Origin: Pseudomonas lurida
GTDB taxonomy: Bacteria > Pseudomonadota > Gammaproteobacteria > Pseudomonadales > Pseudomonadaceae
DNA: 64,000 nucleotides
Direction: 5' to 3'
Assembly: GCF_013522705.1 (NCBI RefSeq)
Contig: NZ_JAAMRE010000007.1
Span: forward strand, 1 to 64,000
A program made the translations under genes and the position numbers. A model generated the notes under the pieces. That model made no database searches and was not told where the DNA came from. It was given only the letters and a program-made list of their open reading frames with translations. Positions 35,106 to 43,757 of this stretch are shown here, one piece after another (positions within the stretch are counted from its first letter, which is position 1; each line of letters starts with the position of its first letter).

Positions 35106-36182
35106 ATGAACACCCTTTTTATGCACTGCCGCCCAGGGTTTGAAGGCGAAGTCTGTTCCGAGATCGCCGAGCTTGCCGCGCGCCTGAACGTATCCGGCTA
35201 CGCCAAGGCCAAGACCGGCAGCGCCTGCGCCGAATTCGTCTGCACCGAAGAAGACGGCGCCCAGCGCCTGATGCACGGCCAGCGTTTTGCCGAGCTGATC
35301 TTCCCGCGGCAATGGGCGCGTGGAGTGTTTATCGACTTGCCGGAAACCGACCGCATCAGCGTGATCCTTGCCCACCTGCGCGAATTCCCGGTGTGCGGCA
35401 GCCTGTGGCTGGAAATGGTCGACACCAATGACGGCAAAGAGCTGTCGAACTTCTGCAAGAAATTCGAAGTGCACCTGCGCAAAGCCCTGCTCAATGCCGG
35501 CCGGCTGGTGGATGACCCGAGCAAACCGCGCCTGCTGCTGACCTTCAAGAGCGGCCGCGAGGCATTTATGGGCCTGGCCGAATCGAACAATTCGGCGATG
35601 TGGCCGATGGGCATCCCGCGTTTGAAGTTCCCACGTGAAGCGCCGAGCCGCTCCACGCTCAAGCTGGAAGAGGCCTGGCACCACTTTATTCCTCGCGACC
35701 AATGGGACGAGCGCCTGCATGGCGACATGACCGGCGTCGACCTCGGTGCCGCGCCCGGTGGCTGGACCTGGCAATTGGTCAACCGTGGCATGCTGGTGAC
35801 CGCCATCGACAACGGCCCGATGGCCGAGAGCCTGATGGACACCGGTCTGGTGCAGCACCTGATGGCCGACGGTTTCACTTTCGTGCCCAAGCAGCCGGTG
35901 GACTGGATGGTCTGCGACATCGTCGAGAAACCCGCGCGTAACGCGGCGCTGCTGGAGACCTGGATCGGCGAAGGGTATTGCCGCGAAGCGGTGGTCAACC
36001 TCAAGTTGCCGATGAAACAGCGCTATGCCGAGGTCAAGCGCCTGCTGGAGCGCATCGAGGAAGGCTTCAAGGCGCGTGGCATTCGTGTGGAAATCGGCTG
36101 CAAGCAGCTGTACCACGACCGTGAAGAAGTGACGTGCCACCTGCGTCGGTTGGAAAGCGTAAAGAAACCCAAGGCCCGCTGA
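35106..36182 (+). CDS. rlmM: 23S rRNA (cytidine-2498-2'-O)-methyltransferase RlmM
   Basis: 358 residues. An N-terminal THUMP-like RNA-binding half (about 1-180) precedes a Rossmann methyltransferase with G-V-D-L-G-A-A-P-G-G-W-T-W (SAM site, about 213-225) and the K-D-K-E-type residues (catalytic Lys in V-N-L-K-L-P-M-K near 300). It methylates C2498 of 23S rRNA in the peptidyl-transferase region. The start at 35106 (M-N-T-L-F-M-H-C-R) is preferred over 35079 because AGGAGAG lies seven bases upstream. Confidence 0.93.
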   Translation: MNTLFMHCRPGFEGEVCSEIAELAARLNVSGYAKAKTGSACAEFVCTEEDGAQRLMHGQRFAELIFPRQWARGVFIDLPETDRISVILAHLREFPVCGSLWLEMVDTNDGKELSNFCKKFEVHLRKALLNAGRLVDDPSKPRLLLTFKSGREAFMGLAESNNSAMWPMGIPRLKFPREAPSRSTLKLEEAWHHFIPRDQWDERLHGDMTGVDLGAAPGGWTWQLVNRGMLVTAIDNGPMAESLMDTGLVQHLMADGFTFVPKQPVDWMVCDIVEKPARNAALLETWIGEGYCREAVVNLKLPMKQRYAEVKRLLERIEEGFKARGIRVEIGCKQLYHDREEVTCHLRRLESVKKPKAR

Positions 36183-36195
36183 CTCACCGCTCAAA

Positions 36196-36285
36196 ATGTG
36201 GCAGCGGGCTTGCCCGCGAAAGCGATATAACTGTCGAAATTTATGTTGAATGTGCCCGCGTCTTCGCGAGCAAGCCCGCTCCCAT
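36196..36285. repeat. Inverted pair of REP elements
   Basis: GCAGCGGGCTTGCCCGCGAA on the left faces CTTCGCGAGCAAGCCCGCTC on the right, the classic P. fluorescens REP doublet. It separates rlmM from the tusA-like gene. Confidence 0.8.
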
Positions 36286-36315
36286 AAAAGATCGGGTTGG
36301 TTTTAGGAGTGAAAT

Positions 36316-36561
36316 ATGAGTCTTGAATTGCCCGTCGACGCCACCCTCGACGCCACCGGCCTCAACTGCCCGGAACCGGTGATGATGTTGCACCAGCACA
36401 TCCGTGACCTGCCGGCAGGCGGCTTGCTCAAGGTGATCGCGACCGACCCGTCGACCCGCCGCGATATCCCCAAGTTCTGCGTGTTCCTGGACCACGAACT
36501 GGTGGAGCAGCAGGAGCAGGCCGGTACCTATCTGTACTGGATCCGCAAGAAAGCCGATTAG
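36316..36561 (+). CDS. tusA: TusA-like sulfurtransferase
   Basis: 81 residues of the SirA/TusA fold: [13 protein letters not shown] at about 13-25, whose cysteine carries persulfide in sulfur relay for tRNA 2-thiouridine. The later D-x-x-S-x-x-D-I-P-x-F motif ([11 protein letters not shown]) also fits. Its stop overlaps the 3' end of the MATE gene on the other strand by four bases. Confidence 0.9.
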   Translation: MSLELPVDATLDATGLNCPEPVMMLHQHIRDLPAGGLLKVIATDPSTRRDIPKFCVFLDHELVEQQEQAGTYLYWIRKKAD

Positions 36562-37952
36562 CCCCGTGCCTTGTCGGCCCGAATGCGCCGGCGTGCACTG
36601 CGCGCCAGGCGCACCAGCAGCATCCCCGCCGCACAGCTCAAGCCTACGATCAGCCCTTGCCACAAACCGCTCGGGCCGCTGGGTTCGCCGAGCCAATAGG
36701 TCAGCCCCAGGGCGTACCCCACCGGCAGCCCCACGCCCCAATAGGCAAATAGCGTCAGTACCATAGTCACCCGCGTGTCCTGGTAGCCGCGCAGCGCACC
36801 GGCGGCGGTGACCTGGATCGAGTCCGAGAACTGGAACAGCGCTGAGAATACGATCAGCGTGGACGCCAGGTGAATCACCACCGGGTCCGGGGTGTAGATA
36901 TTTGCGATCTGTTCGCGCAACAGCAGCATCAGGCTGCAGGACAGGCAGGCGTACGCCAATGCCGTGCCCATGCCGACCCCGGCGGCGAAACGCGCTTCAC
37001 GCGGCTCGCCACGTCCCAGGGCCTGGCCGACGCGCACGGTAACCGCCATGCTCAGGGAGTAGGGGATCATAAACACCAGGGAACTCACGTTCAGCGCGAT
37101 CTGATGCCCCGACACCACGGTGGCGCCCAGGCTGCCGAGCAGCAGGGCGATTACCGCGAAGATGCTCGATTCGGCAAAGATCGCCACGCCGATCGGCAGG
37201 CCAATGCCCAGCACGCGCTTGATCACTGCCCACTGCGGCCAGTCGAAGCGTTTGAACAGTTCGCTGCTCTGGTAGGCGGCGCCCCAGCGCGTCCAACCGG
37301 CCAGGCCGAGCATCATCACCCACATCGCGATGGCCGTGGCCCAGCCGCAGCCCACGCCGCCCATGGCCGGCACGCCAAAATGACCGTAGATGAAGATGTA
37401 GTTCAGCGGAATATTCAGCCCCAGGCCGACCAGGCCCATGACCATGCTTGGCCGGGTGCGGCCCAGGCCGTCGCTGAAGCAGCGCAGCACGTAATACAGC
37501 GCCACCGCCGGCATGCCCGCCGCGATGCCATGCAGGTAGCCCATGGATGGCGCGATCAGGTCGGGTTCGACCTTCATCGCATGCAGGATCGGTTCGGCGC
37601 ACAGCAGCAACAATGCGCCGATGGCCCCGACGACCACCGCCAACCACAATGACTGGCGTACCAACGGGCCGATCTCACTGAACCGGCCCGCTCCGTAACG
37701 CTGGGCGACCTTCGGCGTGGTGGCCAGCAGCGTGCCGGTCATCAGCAGGTACACCGGGATCCAGATCGAATTGCCCAGGCCCACCGCCGCCAGATCCTGC
37801 GGGCTGACGCGTCCGGCCATCACCGCGTCGACAAAGCTCATGGCGGTGGTCGCCAGTTGGCCGATCATGATCGGCAGCGCGAGCGTCAGCAGGTCGCGCA
37901 CTTCCCGGCTGATGCGGGCGGGGCGGGTGAGGGGAGCGGTGGCAGTGTTCAC
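36558..37952 (-). CDS. MATE family multidrug efflux protein (NorM/PmpM-like)
   Basis: 464 residues with about 12 hydrophobic segments in two repeats of six, as in MATE exporters. The pattern begins [24 protein letters not shown] in TM1-2, and the second half starts [17 protein letters not shown]. It exports cationic drugs against Na+ or H+. The start is GTG at 37952 (V-N-T-A-T-A-P-L), matching pseudomonad homologues; the ORF extends 19 codons further. A C-terminal arginine-rich tail faces the cytoplasm. Confidence 0.9.
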   Translation of the reverse strand: MNTATAPLTRPARISREVRDLLTLALPIMIGQLATTAMSFVDAVMAGRVSPQDLAAVGLGNSIWIPVYLLMTGTLLATTPKVAQRYGAGRFSEIGPLVRQSLWLAVVVGAIGALLLLCAEPILHAMKVEPDLIAPSMGYLHGIAAGMPAVALYYVLRCFSDGLGRTRPSMVMGLVGLGLNIPLNYIFIYGHFGVPAMGGVGCGWATAIAMWVMMLGLAGWTRWGAAYQSSELFKRFDWPQWAVIKRVLGIGLPIGVAIFAESSIFAVIALLLGSLGATVVSGHQIALNVSSLVFMIPYSLSMAVTVRVGQALGRGEPREARFAAGVGMGTALAYACLSCSLMLLLREQIANIYTPDPVVIHLASTLIVFSALFQFSDSIQVTAAGALRGYQDTRVTMVLTLFAYWGVGLPVGYALGLTYWLGEPSGPSGLWQGLIVGLSCAAGMLLVRLARSARRRIRADKARG

Positions 37953-38092
37953 GTACAGGTGTCCAGTCGAGAGGTGCGCAAGGACCGCGGATTCTACGCC
38001 TTGACGCAACGGTCAGGAAAAAACCTGTGTTAGGGATTTGTAAGCGATGCCCGCGATCCCTGTACACTGCCTGTCCGCCAAAGGAGCCCGCC

Positions 38093-39235
38093 ATGCTGAT
38101 TGTTGCCGACGAAAATATCCCCCTGCTCGACGCATTCTTCCAAGGGTTCGGCGAGATTCGCCGTGTGCCCGGCCGTTCCATCGACCGCGCGACCGTCGAG
38201 CAGGCCGATGTGCTGCTGGTACGCTCGGTGACCAACGTCAACCGCGCTTTGCTTCAAGGCACATCGGTGCGGTTTGTCGGCACCTGCACCATCGGCACCG
38301 ACCATTTGGACCTGGATTACTTCAAGCAGGCCGGTATCCAGTGGGCCAGCGCCCCCGGCTGCAATGCCCGCGGCGTGGTGGACTATGTGCTGGGCAGCCT
38401 GCTGACCCTGGCCGAGATCGAAGGTGTGGACCTCACCCGGCGCACCTACGGTGTGGTCGGCGCCGGTGAAGTGGGCGGGCGCCTGGTTCAGGTGCTCAAG
38501 GGCCTGGGCTGGAATGTGCTGGTGTGCGATCCGCCGCGCCAGATCGCCGAGGACGGCGACTACGTCAGCCTGGCGCAGATCATCGAGCAGTGCGATGTGA
38601 TCAGCCTGCACACGCCGCTGATCAAGTCCGGCAACGGCTCTACCTGGCACCTGTTCGACCGTCAGCGTCTCAACCAGCTCAGGCCCGGCGCCTGGCTGAT
38701 CAACGCCAGCCGTGGCCCGGTGGTGGACAACGCCGCGCTGCGCGAGGTGCTGTTGGCGCGCGAAGACCTGCAAGCCGTGCTGGATGTGTGGGAAGGCGAG
38801 CCTGAAGTCGACGTGGCACTCGCCGACCTGTGCGTGCTGGCCACGCCGCATATCGCCGGTTACAGTCTGGACGGCAAACAGCGCGGCACGGCGCAGATCT
38901 ATCAGGCGTTCTGTGCCCATCTGGGTCAGGCGCCGAGCATTCAGCTGAGCGATCTGCTGCCGCCTCCGTGGCTGGCCGAAGTGCACCTGAACCCAGCCAC
39001 GGAACCGGCCTGGGCGTTGGCGACCTTATGTCGCAGCGTGTACGACCCGCGCCGTGACGACGCGGATTTTCGCCGTAGCCTGGTCGGCACGGTGCAGGAG
39101 CAGCGCCTGGCCTTTGACCGGCTGCGCAAACATTACCCGCAGCGTCGCGAGATCGAGGGGCTCAAGGTGCGGATCAACGGCGAGTCGGCAGAGCTGGCGC
39201 GCATTGTCAGTGCTCTGGGCGCCCAACAGCTGTAG
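38093..39235 (+). CDS. pdxB: 4-phosphoerythronate dehydrogenase
   Basis: 380 residues, the standard length. NAD-binding [12 protein letters not shown] lies at about 121-132, with substrate/catalytic residues in N-A-S-R-G-P-V-V-D, the Glu of W-E-G-E-P and A-T-P-H-I-A-G-Y-S (catalytic His). A C-terminal dimerisation domain specific to PdxB (about 285-380) separates it from other hydroxyacid dehydrogenases. It makes 3-hydroxy-4-phospho-hydroxy-2-oxobutanoate for pyridoxal phosphate synthesis. The ATG at 38093 has AAAGGAG upstream. Confidence 0.94.
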   Translation: MLIVADENIPLLDAFFQGFGEIRRVPGRSIDRATVEQADVLLVRSVTNVNRALLQGTSVRFVGTCTIGTDHLDLDYFKQAGIQWASAPGCNARGVVDYVLGSLLTLAEIEGVDLTRRTYGVVGAGEVGGRLVQVLKGLGWNVLVCDPPRQIAEDGDYVSLAQIIEQCDVISLHTPLIKSGNGSTWHLFDRQRLNQLRPGAWLINASRGPVVDNAALREVLLAREDLQAVLDVWEGEPEVDVALADLCVLATPHIAGYSLDGKQRGTAQIYQAFCAHLGQAPSIQLSDLLPPPWLAEVHLNPATEPAWALATLCRSVYDPRRDDADFRRSLVGTVQEQRLAFDRLRKHYPQRREIEGLKVRINGESAELARIVSALGAQQL

Positions 39236-39253
39236 GAACGCGGCGCATAAAAA

Positions 39254-39274
39254 ACCCGGCCACCGGGGCCGGGT
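39254..39274 (+). terminator. pdxB terminator
   Basis: ACCCGGCC-ACCGG-GGCCGGGT hairpin directly after pdxB, with an A-run on its left and thus a T-run on the opposite strand, so it should also stop transcription of the small gene read leftward from 39467. Confidence 0.7.
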
Positions 39275-39293
39275 CTGAAAGAGCGTGGGCGTT

Positions 39294-39467
39294 TCAGCCT
39301 TGCTGGGCAGGCTTGACCAGTCGCTGTTCCAGCTCGCTGCAGGCGCGCTGGATCATTTCTTCGGTAATCTGCACTTCGTCACCCTTGGCGTCGATGTACG
39401 AGCAAGGCAACGCCTGTGGCTGGCGGATTACGTCAATCTTGGCATCGCTGCTGTGTTGCAAGGACAT
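39294..39467 (-). CDS. Small conserved Pseudomonas protein (57 residues)
   Basis: 57 residues beginning M-S-L-Q-H-S-S-D-A-K. The start at 39467 is favoured over 39482 because AGGAGACAGGCC precedes it. The sequence is acidic and helical (I-T-E-E-M-I-Q-R-A-C-S-E-L-E-Q-R-L) with one surface Cys pair (C-S-Y, A-C-S). I recall a small unnamed gene at this place after pdxB in other pseudomonads. Function is unknown. Confidence 0.65.
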   Translation of the reverse strand: MSLQHSSDAKIDVIRQPQALPCSYIDAKGDEVQITEEMIQRACSELEQRLVKPAQQG

Positions 39468-39702
39468 GGCCTGTCTCCTCATCAGGTTGTGTACCTACTT
39501 TAATTCCCCCGCGTGACCGAGCTATTACAACTCCTTACAAGATCACCGGTTCGAACAACCAGTCCACCAGAAACCGCCAAGGATTTCCAGCCGGGCGTTA
39601 GACCGATAGCATCTAGTGGCCAGTATCGGCGGGCATAATTAACCTGACTCATTGTTATTCGCCCAAGTTCCCCCCATGTGGGTGTGTACAGGTTCCTCAT
39701 CG

Positions 39703-41484
39703 GTGACGCCCTCCATGCTCTCAGTCCGACAACGCCGCGCGATTCGCCTGGCCAGCCGCTTCATTGCGCCCTACCGCTGGCAGGCCTTCGGTGCCCTGGT
39801 GGCGCTGATCGTCACCGCCGGCATTACCCTGTCCATGGGGCAGGGTATCCGTCTCCTGGTGGACCAGGGTTTCATGACCCAGTCACCGCACCTGCTCAAC
39901 CAGTCCATCGGCCTGTTTATGCTGTTGGTTGTGGGGCTGGCGGTCGGCACCTTCGCGCGGTTTTATCTGGTGTCGTGGATCGGCGAGCGAGTGGTGGCGG
40001 ACATTCGCCGGCAGGTGTTTAACCATTTGATCTATCTGCACCCCGGTTTCTACGAGAACAACCGCAGCTCGGAAATCCAGTCGCGGCTGACCACGGACAC
40101 CACCTTGTTGCAGTCAGTGATCGGCTCGTCGCTGTCGTTGTTTCTGCGCAACGCGTTGATGGTCATCGGCGGCATCGTGCTGTTGTTTGTCACCAACCCC
40201 AAACTCACCAGCATCGTGGTGGTGGCACTGCCGCTGGTGCTGGCGCCGATCCTGATCTTCGGTCGGCGTGTGCGCAGCCTGTCGCGCCAGAGCCAGGACC
40301 GCATCGCCGACGTGGGCAGCTATGTGGCTGAGACCCTCGGCCAGATCAAGACGGTTCAGGCCTACAACCACCAAGTACAGGATGAGCAGCGTTTTGCCGT
40401 CACCGTCGAACAGGCGTTCAACACCGCGCGCAAACGCATTGCCCAGCGTGCCTGGCTGATTACCCTGGTGATCATGCTGGTGCTCGGTGCCGTGGGCGTG
40501 ATGCTGTGGGTCGGTGGCATGGACGTGATCAGCGGGCGCATCTCCGGCGGCGAACTGGCGGCATTCGTGTTCTACAGCCTGATCGTCGGCAGCGCCGTCG
40601 GCACCCTGAGTGAAGTGCTCGGCGAGCTGCAGCGCGCCGCCGGTGCGGCGGAACGCATCGGCGAGCTGTTGCAGTCGAACAACGAAATCCAGGCGCCCGC
40701 CACGGGCCTCGTAACGCTTCCAGAACGGGTCAGTGGCCGCATGGAGCTGCAGGATCTGCGTTTTGCCTACCCTTCGCGGCCGGACAGCTACGCCATCGAT
40801 GGCCTGAACCTGACCATCAACCCCGGCGAAACCCTGGCGCTGGTAGGCCCCTCCGGTGCAGGTAAATCGACGCTCTTCGACCTGTTGCTGCGCTTCTACG
40901 ACCCCCTGCAGGGCCGCATCCTGCTTGAAGGCCAACCGTTGACCAACCTCGACCCAACGGACCTGCGCCGCCACTTCGCCCTGGTATCCCAGAGCCCGGC
41001 GCTGTTTTTCGGCAGTGTCGAGGAGAACATCCGCTACGGTAACCCGGATGCCACCCGCGAGCAGGTCGAAGCCGCCGCTCGGATCGCCCACGCCCACGAC
41101 TTCATCCTGCAAATGCCCGACGGCTACCAGACCCACCTCGGTGATGGCGGCCTGGGCCTCTCCGGCGGCCAGCGTCAACGCCTGGCCATCGCCCGCGCGC
41201 TGCTGGTGGACGCGCCGATCCTGCTGCTGGACGAAGCCACCAGCGCACTCGACGCCCAAAGCGAACACCTGATCCAGCAAGCGTTGCCGCAGTTGATGCA
41301 GGGCCGTACCACGCTGGTTATCGCGCATCGGTTGGCGACGGTGAAGAACGCTGATCGCATCGCCGTGATGGACCAGGGCAAGCTGGTGGCGGTGGGCACC
41401 CATCAGCAGTTGATTGCGAGCAATCCACTGTATGCGCGGTTGGCGGCGTTGCAGTTCAGTGATGGGAAAGAGTCGGCCAGTTAG
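39703..41484 (+). CDS. MsbA-like ABC exporter (permease fused to ATPase)
   Basis: About 593 residues from the GTG at 39703 (a start at ATG 39715 is possible). Six TM helices (about 1-320) precede the ATPase: Walker A G-P-S-G-A-G-K-S-T, Q-loop F-A-L-V-S-Q-S, signature L-S-G-G-Q-R-Q-R, Walker B I-L-L-L-D-E-A-T-S-A-L-D and H-loop V-I-A-H-R-L-A-T. It is a homodimeric exporter of the lipid A/multidrug half-transporter type. The true msbA is normally linked to lpxK, not present here, so the substrate is unknown. Transcribed alone. Confidence 0.88.
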   Translation: MTPSMLSVRQRRAIRLASRFIAPYRWQAFGALVALIVTAGITLSMGQGIRLLVDQGFMTQSPHLLNQSIGLFMLLVVGLAVGTFARFYLVSWIGERVVADIRRQVFNHLIYLHPGFYENNRSSEIQSRLTTDTTLLQSVIGSSLSLFLRNALMVIGGIVLLFVTNPKLTSIVVVALPLVLAPILIFGRRVRSLSRQSQDRIADVGSYVAETLGQIKTVQAYNHQVQDEQRFAVTVEQAFNTARKRIAQRAWLITLVIMLVLGAVGVMLWVGGMDVISGRISGGELAAFVFYSLIVGSAVGTLSEVLGELQRAAGAAERIGELLQSNNEIQAPATGLVTLPERVSGRMELQDLRFAYPSRPDSYAIDGLNLTINPGETLALVGPSGAGKSTLFDLLLRFYDPLQGRILLEGQPLTNLDPTDLRRHFALVSQSPALFFGSVEENIRYGNPDATREQVEAAARIAHAHDFILQMPDGYQTHLGDGGLGLSGGQRQRLAIARALLVDAPILLLDEATSALDAQSEHLIQQALPQLMQGRTTLVIAHRLATVKNADRIAVMDQGKLVAVGTHQQLIASNPLYARLAALQFSDGKESAS

Positions 41485-41545
41485 GCGATTGTTGGCGGTG
41501 ATCAGCTCCCTGCCACAGGCTGGGGAACGTGTGGAATCGACCCTC

Positions 41546-41580
41546 CATAAAAAATGCCCGCATTGTCCAATGCGGGCACT
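41546..41580 (-). terminator. slt terminator
   Basis: TGCCCGCATTG and its complement form an 11-base-pair stem. On the minus strand the stem is followed by TTTTTT, a textbook intrinsic terminator for slt. Confidence 0.8.
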
Positions 41581-41615
41581 TATCTTGGTGCTTCAGCGGG
41601 CGACTGCTTCAGCGT

Positions 41616-43544
41616 TCACTGATCATCAAAATACCGCTCATGCCAATCCACCAACGGCTGCGGCGAGTTGAGCTTCTGCCCGTAGATCACCGAATAAGAC
41701 AGCACGTTCTGCACGTATTGACGGGTTTCGTCAAACGGGATGCTCTCCACCCATACGTCGAAACTCAGGTGATCGGCCCCGCGCAGCCACTGGCGTACTC
41801 GGCCGGGGCCGGCGTTGTAGGCGGCGGAGGCGAGCACGCGGTTGCCATTGAACTGGCTGTGCACTTGGCTCAAGTAAGCGGCGCCCAGTTGGATGTTTTT
41901 ATCCGGGTCCAGCACTTGGGCCGGTGAGGCCAGCGGGATGCTGAACTTACGCGCGGTGTCCTTGGCGGTGCCGGGCATCAGCTGCATCAGGCCGCTGGCG
42001 CCGACGCCGGAGCGGGCGTCGTCCATGAAGGCGCTTTCCTGGCGGGTAATGGCGAACACCCAGCTTGAATGCAGACCCCGTACCTTGGCCTCACGCACCA
42101 GGGTGTCGCGGTGAGCCATCGGGAAACGAATGTCCAGGTCGTCCCAGTACTGCGCCTGGCTGATGGTGCGGATGGCCGGGAAGTACCACTTCATGTCGTA
42201 GGCCAGCTTGGCCTGGGCGACCATTTCGTCGCGGTTGAAATGACGGCTGACGTGGTACCACTCGCGGCGACCGTCGACCACCTGGCCTCGCGCATAGAAT
42301 TCCAGGGCGCGGCGTACGCCGGGGGTGTTGCGTACCTTGTTGACCAGCGCTTGGCTCATCAGCAGGGGCTTGTTTTTCAACTGGTAGGGGGCCTTGGAGC
42401 GATCGGCGGCAAGGAAGCCGTAGAAATCCCGTTCCTGAGCCAGATTTTTATACAGCACCAGCGCTTGCGGGTTTTTCGGCTCGGCCAGCTCCAGGCTGCG
42501 GGCCTGCCAGTAGCGCCAGCGGTTGCTGGTGGCCAGGTCCTGCGGGAGTTTGCGGGTCAGCTGGTAGGCATCTTCCCAGCGAGCCAGACGCAGCAGCAGG
42601 CGCAGGCGCCATTCGGAGACGGTGTTGTCGCGCAGCTCCGGGTCGTATTGGGTCATTACTTCAAGCGCGCGAGGGTCGAAGCGTTTGGCCAGGGTCAGCC
42701 CGATTTCGCGGGCGATCGCCACTTTTTCGTCACGTGAGAAGTGCATGCTGCTGGCATAGCCATCCAGCAGCGCCATGGCCTTGTCCGGGTCTTGACGGGC
42801 CAGGCGACGCAGGCCCAGGCCCACGGCGTCGGACATCGCCTCGGTGGCCGGCAGGAAGCGCGACGGGTCGCTGAGCATGTCCGGCTTTTGGGCCACGTCC
42901 ACCATCAGACGCCCTTGGGCGCCGAGGGTCGGCAGGGTTTTCACCAGGCTGTTGGCCAGGGCGTAGTTGCGTGCTTCGGCGGCCAGCTTGGCGCGGTCCC
43001 AGATTTTCTGTTCGGTAAGTTGGCCGTCGGCGGCCCATTGACCAAAGGTGACATCGCAGGCGGCCGGCTGGGATTTGCCGGTCATCCACAGTTTTTCGGC
43101 GGTTTTGTAACCTTCCGCCTTCAAGTTGTGTGTGAGCTGGTACTGGCCGTGCAGGCAGTCCAGTTCAACGAAATTGAGTTTGGGGTCGTAATACTTTTCA
43201 AACGTCTGCCAGTCGCCCCGATCGGCCAGCCAGCGCAACCAGCGCAACTTCATCCAGTTGGCCTGGGGCAGGTCGCCGTTCTTGGCCAGGAACTGTTCGA
43301 TTTCCTCGTTACTGGCGGTCTTCAGGCGTGCGGTCAGCTCGTCGTAGGCCAGATACGGCGTCAACGGGTAATCGGCCAGGGCCTGGCTGTATTGCATGTA
43401 GGGGCCGGTATCGCCTTTGGCCAGGGCGCGTTTGGCTTCATCGTAATATTGACGTTGGGTGGTGAGGTCCACGGCCTGGGCGGATTGAACGGCGGTGGCG
43501 GAAAGGAGCAGACAAGATAAAAAGTTGAAAAGGCGACTGCGCAT
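41616..43544 (-). CDS. slt: Soluble lytic murein transglycosylase
   Basis: 642 residues with a signal peptide (M-R-S-R-L-F-N-F-L-S-C-L-L-L-S-A-T-A-V-Q-S-A-Q-A, cut near 24). A long alpha-superhelical U-shaped domain (about 25-470) leads to the C-terminal lysozyme-like domain: catalytic Glu503 in T-R-Q-E-S-A-F, then S-G-V-G-A-S-G-L-M-Q-L-M-P-G-T-A and A-Y-N-A-G-P-G-R-V. It cleaves peptidoglycan glycan strands, releasing 1,6-anhydromuropeptides, the pool that NagZ (56978) later processes. The start ATG at 43544 is chosen because the signal peptide begins there. Confidence 0.95.
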   Translation of the reverse strand: MRSRLFNFLSCLLLSATAVQSAQAVDLTTQRQYYDEAKRALAKGDTGPYMQYSQALADYPLTPYLAYDELTARLKTASNEEIEQFLAKNGDLPQANWMKLRWLRWLADRGDWQTFEKYYDPKLNFVELDCLHGQYQLTHNLKAEGYKTAEKLWMTGKSQPAACDVTFGQWAADGQLTEQKIWDRAKLAAEARNYALANSLVKTLPTLGAQGRLMVDVAQKPDMLSDPSRFLPATEAMSDAVGLGLRRLARQDPDKAMALLDGYASSMHFSRDEKVAIAREIGLTLAKRFDPRALEVMTQYDPELRDNTVSEWRLRLLLRLARWEDAYQLTRKLPQDLATSNRWRYWQARSLELAEPKNPQALVLYKNLAQERDFYGFLAADRSKAPYQLKNKPLLMSQALVNKVRNTPGVRRALEFYARGQVVDGRREWYHVSRHFNRDEMVAQAKLAYDMKWYFPAIRTISQAQYWDDLDIRFPMAHRDTLVREAKVRGLHSSWVFAITRQESAFMDDARSGVGASGLMQLMPGTAKDTARKFSIPLASPAQVLDPDKNIQLGAAYLSQVHSQFNGNRVLASAAYNAGPGRVRQWLRGADHLSFDVWVESIPFDETRQYVQNVLSYSVIYGQKLNSPQPLVDWHERYFDDQ

Positions 43545-43757
43545 GAGACGTCCGTGCAAAGAAATCACGACTAGCACCGGCACCGCCGACACTGATTGCC
43601 CCTAGCTTAGCCTTTTGCCAGCGGCCGGTGAAAGCTTTGCCGGGCGCTTCCTGCAAGTTCGCCGGAAATGTCCTACAGAACGTGTCGACAGCGAAAATGC
43701 CGGCCGCATCCCACCCTCAACTCAGGTAGAATGCGCGCCCAGTTTTTGGAGAAGCGT

